The position numbers and the translations under genes were made by a program. The notes below the pieces were generated by a model. The model was given only the letters and a program-made list of their open reading frames with translations, was not told the origin of the DNA and did no database searches. Below are positions 21,110-27,935 of a DNA stretch of 64,000 bases, in pieces (position 1 is the first letter of the stretch; each line of letters begins with the position of its first letter). This DNA comes from Takashimella koratensis (lineage: Eukaryota; Basidiomycota; Tremellomycetes; Trichosporonales; Tetragoniomycetaceae), in assembly GCA_003116875.1 (NCBI GenBank), contig BCKT01000010.1, positions 372,001 to 436,000 of the forward strand, written 5' to 3'.

Positions 21110-21850
21110 ATGTCAGAGGGAATCCCAGTCTTTCCCATACCATTCGCCGGAGGGAGATCAGTCGTTTGCGAAGAGGAAGGGGGCAAATCGATCACCTTGC
21201 AGCACGCCGTAGGCGAACGTTTTGATCACGGGTGGTCTTTCAAGTACATTGAGCCACTCAGCGGCATCGACGTCACCATGCCGCTGCGTGTTACGGACAC
21301 TAGCGGGACCTCTTACGATGTGGTTGTTTACGATCCGTCCTCTCAAGAGAGGGAGGACTCAACCAAACAACTACAGAACGTCCTTGACATCTTCTCCCGA
21401 GCCTTGACTGATCTGGTCGAGACCATCAACTGTACGCTTGACGAGCAGCAACGCAGCAAAATACAAGTCGGCACGATAATTCCAGGTCTTAACGAGGAAT
21501 CGGCGCAGTCGCCACGCCAGCTGGTCATCTCTACTACAAGAGGCCGAGACCGTATTGAGATGTCTAGTGAATCTATGGGGCTTGAGTTCACATTTAATGG
21601 GCGTAGTGTGCCGCGCTTCCCTTGCTTCGAGATGGCAGCGGATGGCGACATCATTGTCTCAAGTAGAGACATCGACATGGCGACCGTGGTACCCTTCGGG
21701 AATCAGATCAACGACGCGATTGGGTCATGGCGCTGCACCCCGAATGCCGCGGATAGGAAATCCAATCGGGCGACCCTTCATGGGCTTGATGCTCTCTACC
21801 GAGAGATTGAAGAATATACTGTGTCAGGTATGGCGTCCAAGGACGTCTGA
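21110..21850 (+). CDS. array paralogue C, intronless, unknown function (246 aa)
   Basis: Function unknown. I place the start at 21110 because MSEGIPVFPIPFAGGRSVVC lines up with the starts of B (LFALPFAGQQTLIF) and D (VIPTPFLGGSIFKL). The frame is open 121 codons further upstream, but that part is not conserved. Blocks follow in family order: HGWSFKYIEPLSG, a YDVVVYDPSSQE strand, LQNVLDIFSRALTDLVE (helix), LVISTTRGRDRIEMSSESMG, EFTFNGRSVPRFPCFEMAAD, ATVVPFGNQINDAIGSWRCT and LHGLDALYREIEEY. It is shorter than D because the linker is reduced and the acidic C-terminal tail is missing. A divergent LTR-like repeat begins directly downstream. Confidence 0.6.
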   Translation: MSEGIPVFPIPFAGGRSVVCEEEGGKSITLQHAVGERFDHGWSFKYIEPLSGIDVTMPLRVTDTSGTSYDVVVYDPSSQEREDSTKQLQNVLDIFSRALTDLVETINCTLDEQQRSKIQVGTIIPGLNEESAQSPRQLVISTTRGRDRIEMSSESMGLEFTFNGRSVPRFPCFEMAADGDIIVSSRDIDMATVVPFGNQINDAIGSWRCTPNAADRKSNRATLHGLDALYREIEEYTVSGMASKDV

Positions 21851-21860
21851 GGCAGTCCGA

Positions 21861-22130
21861 GCGGTCCCGAGGTACCTGGATGCCGAGAGGGGACCTAGCG
21901 GGGTGGCGCAGGCCGAGACCACGGAGAACAATAAAGACCACTAGTAGGGGCGATGCAGCGCTGCGGCGCACAAGCCCGCAAGCGGTTGCGGCTGCGGAAA
22001 ACAACGGGGATGCATGAACGACGCGCAAGCGATCGAGGCCGATCTGGTGGATTTAAATAGCAGTCTGTAGCGTCGAGAGATGAATCCCCAACCCGTTGAA
22101 ACTTAACATACTGTGTGACGCTCACTGCAC
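21861..22130 (+). repeat. dispersed LTR-like repeat, copy 1
   Basis: About 250 bases resembling 60100-60310 in the same orientation. Matching anchors in order are CGGTCCCGAGGTACCT with CGGTACCGAAGTACCT, GGGGTGGCGCAG with CGGGTGGCGCAG, TAGCAGTCTGTAGCGTCGAG with TAGCAGTCCGTAGAGCGTCG, GATGAATCCCC with GATGGATCCCCC, and ACTTAACATACTGTGTGA with ACCTAACATGGTGAGTGG. A TATA-like element precedes the third anchor in both copies (TTTAAATAG here). The arrangement of a TATA box followed by a conserved leader is reminiscent of a solo LTR or the end of a retroelement. I find no reverse transcriptase next to either copy. Confidence 0.55.
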
Positions 22131-22695
22131 AAGGGGCATGGAAGAGATCAGAAAGTCCATGAGAGATTTAGGGTTTGAGTCGTTGAAGCCAGTTATGCAC
22201 ACTAATGTCCATATGATTTAGTTCACGGACGACTGTATAGTCGGTGCTCACTTGAGATCACCGATATGACTGGCTTGAGACGTTCGTGAATTATCTCTTT
22301 TCACTTTGCCTGAGCCCATTTCAGTCCTGACACAGTCTCGAATATAACATGTGGACCAAAAGAGGTTCAATGCTCAACGCTTGCGAGTCACTCAAGAGAG
22401 TGTGTCACCCTTGAAGACGTCTTGACCAGCCAAAATCTTCGCGGAAGCCCCGACGTTGTGGAGACACCCTGACCTATAGACTGCGGAGTAGCACGTTATC
22501 GGTGTTGGCTTCCTTTGATGAGCAGGGTGGACCGCCGTTTCAAGCAGGTTTCAAATGAGCACTCTTTTCAATCCGACTTTGATCGGGGTTTGGCCAGACC
22601 ATTCCGCTCAAAACAGAAAATGCGAGCTGAACCATTCCACCCCATTACAACTACCTCATCCACAAGCACTTAGCACAAGAGACAATCAAGTCCAC
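22131..22695. other. spacer and presumed promoter of array copy D
   Basis: About 565 bases between the LTR-like repeat and copy D. No family block or other gene is visible. The open frame of D extends upstream to 22555, but that part lacks the conserved start motif. Confidence 0.35.
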
Positions 22696-23562
22696 ATGTC
22701 TTCCCAATCGGCTGTTATCCCCACTCCATTCCTTGGAGGGAGCATCTTCAAACTAGAAGACTACAGATACCCAGGCTCTCACGACTCATGCCGGGAATTC
22801 ACCCACTCGAAAAATCAATATTTCAAGAATGGATTGTCTTTTTGGATCCGTGCTCCTCTCAAGGATGAAGGTTTTGACGAGGAGGAATCCGAGCTGCAGA
22901 TCTGCAAAGATAACGGTGATATCTATGAGTCTGACGTAGTGGTCAACGATCCCGTTATTGTGAGCGAATCGCTGGGTGACCTGTATCAGGTGTTCGAGGA
23001 ATCCCTCAACTACATGGCAAAGGTGGTGCATGATGAGGTTCATGAAAGGATCAAAGAGAGAAATGAAGACACGACTTTCGATTGCAACGCAGGTACGTTC
23101 AAGCTTACCTCCACGGCGCCCATGACCAAAGAGAGTGGAGCATGGCGAAACAAGGACGAGCGGGAGGATTTGGCCAGCCAGATTCGTGCCATGACGATCT
23201 CCACGCCAGAGATCCACACTGGGGTGCAGTTGACCAGTAAATGGATCGGACTTGAAGCTGAGATAAACGGGCAAAGCGTGATGATTTTTCCTTCCGTTGT
23301 GATCATGCCAAATGGCTCTGTGCATTCTCACACAGATGATCTCTTCATCGCCGATTGGGTCCCGTTCAACGAAGGTATCATTAGCGCGATTGAAAACTGG
23401 GAGCATCTGCCGGGACCTGAATGGGGTACTTTTTTGCAGAAGACTTTTCACGGCGTGCAGAAGTTTTACGACCAAATCGAGCACGACCTTGAAGACGAAT
23501 TAGCCGTTGAGCAGGTCAAGCCTGCATCTTCAGGCCAGGATGTCGACATGATGGAATGTTGA
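22696..23562 (+). CDS. array paralogue D, intronless, unknown function (288 aa)
   Basis: Function unknown; the best-preserved full-length member of group 1. I chose ATG 22696 (MSSQSAVIPTPFLGGSIFKL) over the longer frame from 22555 because it aligns with the starts of B and C. Blocks in order: NGLSFWIRAPLKDEGFDEEE, a strand ending VVVNDPVIV, the helix GDLYQVFEESLNYMAKVV, a polar linker, MTISTPEIHTGVQLTSKWIG, EINGQSVMIFPSVVIMPNGS, LFIADWVPFNEGIISAIENW, and a C-terminal acidic helix FYDQIEHDLEDELAVEQ. There is no signal peptide or membrane segment. Lack of introns is striking beside neighbours with 7 to 12 exons each. No catalytic motif is recognised, so a structural, binding or interaction role is as likely as an enzymatic one. 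Confidence 0.65.
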   Translation: MSSQSAVIPTPFLGGSIFKLEDYRYPGSHDSCREFTHSKNQYFKNGLSFWIRAPLKDEGFDEEESELQICKDNGDIYESDVVVNDPVIVSESLGDLYQVFEESLNYMAKVVHDEVHERIKERNEDTTFDCNAGTFKLTSTAPMTKESGAWRNKDEREDLASQIRAMTISTPEIHTGVQLTSKWIGLEAEINGQSVMIFPSVVIMPNGSVHSHTDDLFIADWVPFNEGIISAIENWEHLPGPEWGTFLQKTFHGVQKFYDQIEHDLEDELAVEQVKPASSGQDVDMMEC

Positions 23563-23949
23563 GGTGCAACGCCTGATTCTTTGGCATTTTGTAGATTGAT
23601 GGAATGATCTGACTGAAACCGTCTGCTTCGATGACCACCCTTTGGTCATGTGTGCATCCTGGTGCAAGTGGATCACCCCGCATTCGAGGGCAAGCGTCGT
23701 TGCCAATGCCCACAGTGTGCGACCGGTGATGTCTGCTGAGTGAGACGGGGACCGACTCTCACCTTAACAATGGTAGGGCTTGACTAACCCTTCGATCGAG
23801 TACAGACTTCGAGCTTTCTCGGGGCAGGAAAGGATTCACCATAAACATTGTGACACAGCAGCGCAAACACCAAAATCCAGCCATCCTTTACGGCGATACC
23901 GCATGGATACTCGGTCTCCTGATCGCGTCTTAGTGCAAAAATATGTTTC
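23563..23949. other. spacer after array copy D
   Basis: About 390 bases with no family block and no other gene. It probably holds the terminator of copy D and the decayed leader of the relic that follows. Confidence 0.35.
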
Positions 23950-24330
23950 AACAGAGTCTCACATCAGCCATTCTTTTCCACTCTATTTCGTCCACCAGCA
24001 GGTAACGCCTTCTACTGTGTTAAAAGCATCGACGTCCAATAGACCCAGTTCAAAAACGCAGCGATACTTCCCTACGAGAATGGCATCGTACAACATCCCA
24101 TCTCCCCTTTGAAATTCCCATTCTTGAAATCTCTTTTCGGTATTCATGTTAAGCAACATACAGCCTTCGTTGCACCACCATAAAATTACATCTTGTTTGC
24201 CCGTTCCCCTTGTCGAAGGCCACTCTATCACTATATCTCATGAGCGAATGGAGTCAACCCACTCCGTCTATGGCTGCCTTGATCAGAACGACTCCGCTGT
24301 GGAGAACAACAGGGATTAGAAATGTTTTCG
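23950..24330 (+). pseudogene. probable relic of a D-like array paralogue
   Basis: Weak match to the N-terminal half of copy D. A start-like MASYNIPSPL at 24079 resembles the IPTPF start of D. After a frame change, LEISFRYS resembles LEDYRYPG, and CLPVPLVEG resembles the WIRAPLKDEG block. Stops interrupt every frame. The C-terminal blocks are not recognisable up to 24540. Only an alignment at DNA level could confirm this. Confidence 0.35.
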
Positions 24331-24680
24331 AAATCCGGCAAACGAGGTCCCGGGATACTGAATTGATCAGCGGCGTTTAAGACCTCCTCAACCATTGAAA
24401 TTGCTGCCCCAGCGGGAGAGAGTGGCTTGCAAGATTGTATACGAATAGTCAGGTGCAGCTCCTGATCGAGGGAGTGAGGCTAATCCAGTCAGCCCTTGCC
24501 GACGACCGAATCATGCTCTCGGTGAAGTACTTGTTTCTCTAGGCAAGTCTCTGCTAGACAAAGTGCACGGACGAAAGGAGGTCTCTGCTTTGTCTACTGG
24601 CGGCAAAGGAGGACACTGGTTCAGATTGCGTCCGAGTTTTACTAGCTCAGCAGGAGTTCAGCCCAGCGAACGGTGTCACT

Positions 24681-25541
24681 ATGCTACCTGGACCCACGAC
24701 TTTTACCTTGATCGTTCCCACTCGAGTTATGAGCCTAAGTATGACCGAAGAAAGACGCACCGCCTTCCTGGGGCAATTGTTCACGCAGCCTGACGGCGAT
24801 CGGTGTTATGTCACCGTAACAGGTGACGGATGTTGCGACCCATTAGTCTCGTTGATGAGTGTTGGAGACAGCCCTACCGAACACTTGGCTACATGGACAT
24901 TTGGAGCCAGCACCACGGAGGAGCTTTTGGGTCTGACCGCAATCGATGGTACCGCCCAAACCCTTCCCCTTATGGTCAGCGAAATCTTTGATGTTGCACG
25001 CGATCTTCTCACACTAGGTGTGAAGCAGCAGTGCCCAAATGAAGAGCTGCTGATCCTCCAACGCATGCCTCTCGACCTTCAGACGTCTTCGCGCTCCCTC
25101 AAAATTGTCCAATACAGCAGTTCGGCTTACAGGCTCTCTTCCGAAAACCTATGCGTCATTGCAGGAGACGACATGCGATCTTTTGATTGGGAGATTGCTG
25201 TAAGCTCTTCGGGATCATCCCTGGCAATGTCATTCGAGAGCAAGGGTAGCGACGCCTTCTACCCATCGCCGGTTGCTCTCGCCGACACTCGGGCCAACTT
25301 GAACTGGGAGGAGAAGCTGCACAACTTGAGTATTTTGCCGCGAATGAACGACCACGATCGGAACAAAGTCCAACGTCTGGGGCACGCAGCATCCACGTTG
25401 TTCCACCTAGTAACAACTAACGGCTGTGTTCAGGGGAGAGTAGAACGTTCCAGCAAGTCCCACCTTTCAGGCTTGAATCAAAGGATCGTGACATTCGATG
25501 GCGTGCTCGAACCAATCTGGCAGCAGAACGTAGCTGAGTAG
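24681..25541 (+). CDS. array paralogue E, intronless, unknown function (286 aa)
   Basis: Function unknown. Alternative start at 24729 (MSLSMTEERRTAFLGQLF) would give 270 residues. With F and G it forms group 2. Shared layout: an N-terminal strand pair (RCYVTVTGDGCCDPLVSLMS), a helix LMVSEIFDVARDLLTLG, a linker, then AYRLSSENLCVIAGDD and FDWEIAVSSSG, and a C-terminal helix VQRLGHAASTLFHLV. The second half corresponds to YVLRHDQVHVGTSDGKT in F and YVLRFDDVRIHSGDRT in G. The order of strand block, helix, linker, strand block and helix is the same as in group 1, so I infer one ancient family. No signal peptide or known motif is visible. Its 3' end is duplicated as a DNA relic at 26590-26740. Confidence 0.55.
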   Translation: MLPGPTTFTLIVPTRVMSLSMTEERRTAFLGQLFTQPDGDRCYVTVTGDGCCDPLVSLMSVGDSPTEHLATWTFGASTTEELLGLTAIDGTAQTLPLMVSEIFDVARDLLTLGVKQQCPNEELLILQRMPLDLQTSSRSLKIVQYSSSAYRLSSENLCVIAGDDMRSFDWEIAVSSSGSSLAMSFESKGSDAFYPSPVALADTRANLNWEEKLHNLSILPRMNDHDRNKVQRLGHAASTLFHLVTTNGCVQGRVERSSKSHLSGLNQRIVTFDGVLEPIWQQNVAE

Positions 25542-25680
25542 GAGAGAGAAGGCTGGGCTTCAGGGATGAAAGAAATGTCGAATTGTTCCTCCACCTCTTT
25601 TCGCTTTGCACCATTCCCCATACAGCGCCTTACAACCGCCAACACCCCAAGATCACCAAACCCACACCAGCAATTACGGC

Positions 25681-26355
25681 ATGGCCAATGTTCACGACGG
25701 TACCATCATCCTCGTTTCACTGGACATCAGTGAGTTTGACCCTCAGATGTACTCAGCGACGATTAGCAGCACAGACGCCCACGGTGGCCCCAAACTGTTG
25801 AGCCGCACGGAGGATCCGGCAGACCAATCTGTCCAGTGCAAGCTTGGCTCCTTCAACCGTGACCACAAGTCCAAAGCACTCACCATCACCGACTTTGAGG
25901 GGAAGGAACGGACTTTTTCGTGTTCGGTCAAGCTGTTTCAGGACGACGTCGCTCGCACGGTTCTCAACGGCGTCTTCCAAGGTTACTCGAGCGCCGTGAA
26001 CATGACTTTCGGAAGCGATGTTGCGGACGCGGGCTACCTGAAACTACGTCGTGGGAGTGCCGAATCGACTGAGTCAGGCTACGTTCTCCGGCACGATCAA
26101 GTTCACGTCGGTACCTCGGATGGCAAAACACTCGGCCTTAGGTGCCAAATCAATCTCACGGCCCCCGGCGACCATTCCATCCGTTTCTCCTCCGCGCCCC
26201 TCTGGGTGAAAGATCCCCAGTGGGACATCGAGATCAAAGTCCCGAATGGCGAGGACCCCGACAACACTTTCTTCCAACGTCTGTACTATTCCGCAGCGTC
26301 CCTCGTCGACTTCTGGGAGAACCGCGAATCCAATTTCGCAAGCGACGCGGCGTGA
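25681..26355 (+). CDS. array paralogue F, intronless, unknown function (224 aa)
   Basis: Function unknown. The start at 25681 (MANVHDGTIILVSLDISEFD) is the first true ATG of the frame; the frame itself is open from 25606. Group 2 blocks: EFDPQMYSATISSTDAHGG (G has RPPDYTATLFHTDGTG), the helix DVARTVLNGVFQGYSSAV, SGYVLRHDQVHVGTSDGKTL, IRFSSAPLWVKDPQWDIEI, and a C-terminal helix FQRLYYSAASLVDFWENRE. The end SDAA resembles the SNAA end of G. The 3' flanks of F and G are also similar in DNA sequence (CTTCCGTT followed by GATACTG), which indicates duplication of a unit larger than the coding frame. Confidence 0.6.
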   Translation: MANVHDGTIILVSLDISEFDPQMYSATISSTDAHGGPKLLSRTEDPADQSVQCKLGSFNRDHKSKALTITDFEGKERTFSCSVKLFQDDVARTVLNGVFQGYSSAVNMTFGSDVADAGYLKLRRGSAESTESGYVLRHDQVHVGTSDGKTLGLRCQINLTAPGDHSIRFSSAPLWVKDPQWDIEIKVPNGEDPDNTFFQRLYYSAASLVDFWENRESNFASDAA

Positions 26356-26589
26356 GAGAGTCCGGAGCCGGTACTCAACTGCCACTCCGTTGAGAATTGA
26401 GAGTCCTACTTCCGTTGACGGATACTGCAGATACATTGACTGAGAGCTGCCTGCGCCAGGGATTCCCTCTTTAAGGAAAGCCCTGGCGATGCCACCTCTG
26501 GAGACTGAAACTTCCTGCATCATGCGCGGGTCAACTGTAACTATCACTGCCAACTGATGCACCCAGCCAAGGCTCAAGAGCGTTATCTA

Positions 26590-26740
26590 AATTATACGAC
26601 ATTTCAGTTCTAATGTCCTCCTTCTCTGAGTGGAAAAGCCCCTAGTTTGTGAACAGTTGACCGTAGAACATTCCAACAACTCCCACCTTTGACCTCTGGA
26701 GCAAAGGATTGATGTCTTCGATGGCGTGCTGAATAGGCCT
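26590..26740 (+). pseudogene. DNA relic of the 3' end of an E-type paralogue
   Basis: Nucleotide similarity to 25410-25525 in copy E. Shared stretches are GTAGAAC-TTCCA-CAA (GTAGAACATTCCAACAAC here, GTAGAACGTTCCAGCAAG in E), TCCCACCTTT, CAAAGGAT and TTCGATGGCGTGCT. The frame is not kept and no upstream half is present, so it is a fragment left by duplication or unequal crossing over between E and G. Confidence 0.7.
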
Positions 26741-26896
26741 AGGATGGAGACGGTGGTTTCGGGGGGAATAGGTGTTGGACTCAAAGCTCAACATGTTCCC
26801 CCACGCCTGTCTATTTTTGCCTAGTTCTCACACGCTCCCACCGAATCGACTTTGACACTCACCGACAACTGACACACCGTACAGCGACACAGCGAA

Positions 26897-27694
26897 ATGA
26901 ACACGACAACAGGCAGCTCCAGCACCACCGAGCATCTTTCCCTCCAAGTCAAACAGGAGTTTCTTGCCGAGAACTTTCGCCCACCCGACTACACCGCGAC
27001 GCTCTTCCATACCGACGGGACCGGTGTCGAGACGGTCCTGAAAAGCTACTACGACAAGAATACCCCTTCACGGATGTCCCCGAGCGGAGCAGATTCCGTT
27101 CACGACAAGATCGGAGTGTTCCAGCCAAAGCGTCACGGTTCCCAACACCAGACCTTCCCGACTGTTGTCAATGAACTCATTGATCGGGCCAAGAAGTGGA
27201 TCACCCAAGTCGCAACTGGACAGAGCTTGACTCTCGATGAAGGTTGCCTGGCGACCTCTCCATCGTCCACCCGCGGCCTGACACTCGATCGTTTTCATCC
27301 AACGCCCAGCAACGACGGAGACAAGGAGGGCGAAAGAGATGCCCCGGAGGCCCCCGACAAGGACGACGCGAGCTACGTCCTGCGTTTCGACGACGTTCGC
27401 ATTCACAGCGGCGATCGTACCAACTGCATTTTCACGGTGCAGATCGTCCTCACCAAACTCGGCGGACTGAGCCACGGGATCCAATTCATCTCCGCGAACG
27501 AGGTCATGGACTCTGTCGTCCCCAGGGAGGCTCCTCGGGACTGGGAAAGGGCTTTGACCGCCGGTCCGTGGACGACCAAACGCGAACAAGTCGAGATCGA
27601 GCATTTGAGGAACGATGCGGCTACTCTCGTCTCGCTTTTCGAGCATCGCGGCGTGATCTTTACGACTGACACGCCCACATCCAACGCAGCTTGA
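26897..27694 (+). CDS. array paralogue G, intronless, unknown function (265 aa)
   Basis: Function unknown; last member of the array. It opens MNTTTGSSSTTEHLSLQVKQ. Group 2 blocks: RPPDYTATLFHTDGTGVETV, the helix FPTVVNELIDRAKKWITQVA, an acidic linker, SYVLRFDDVRIHSGDRTN, a strand IFTVQIVLTKLGGLSHGIQF and the helix LRNDAATLVSLFEHRG. The end SNAA matches the SDAA of F. The central linker (GDKEGERDAPEAPDKDD) is longer than in F. The 240 bases to the next ATG hold the ABC transporter promoter. Base composition is close to that of the housekeeping genes, which argues against a very recent foreign origin for this copy. Confidence 0.6.
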   Translation: MNTTTGSSSTTEHLSLQVKQEFLAENFRPPDYTATLFHTDGTGVETVLKSYYDKNTPSRMSPSGADSVHDKIGVFQPKRHGSQHQTFPTVVNELIDRAKKWITQVATGQSLTLDEGCLATSPSSTRGLTLDRFHPTPSNDGDKEGERDAPEAPDKDDASYVLRFDDVRIHSGDRTNCIFTVQIVLTKLGGLSHGIQFISANEVMDSVVPREAPRDWERALTAGPWTTKREQVEIEHLRNDAATLVSLFEHRGVIFTTDTPTSNAA

Positions 27695-27935
27695 CCTTGT
27701 TCTACCAGTCCGCCAGTTGAGACCTCTGCTTCCGTTACCAGATACTGTATACAATGTATTAGGCTATGCTTTCTCATTTCATAGCTCTTGAATTGTTCGC
27801 GTGGATGACGATCTTTTTGCTACCTTTGAAGAGCGCCACGACTGCGGCGCAGGCACGGGTCCCTTTGCCGAGTTTTCTATTTATCTTTGCCGGGCCCTCC
27901 ACCTCATCTCTCCTCTTGACTCTTGACTGTCACTC

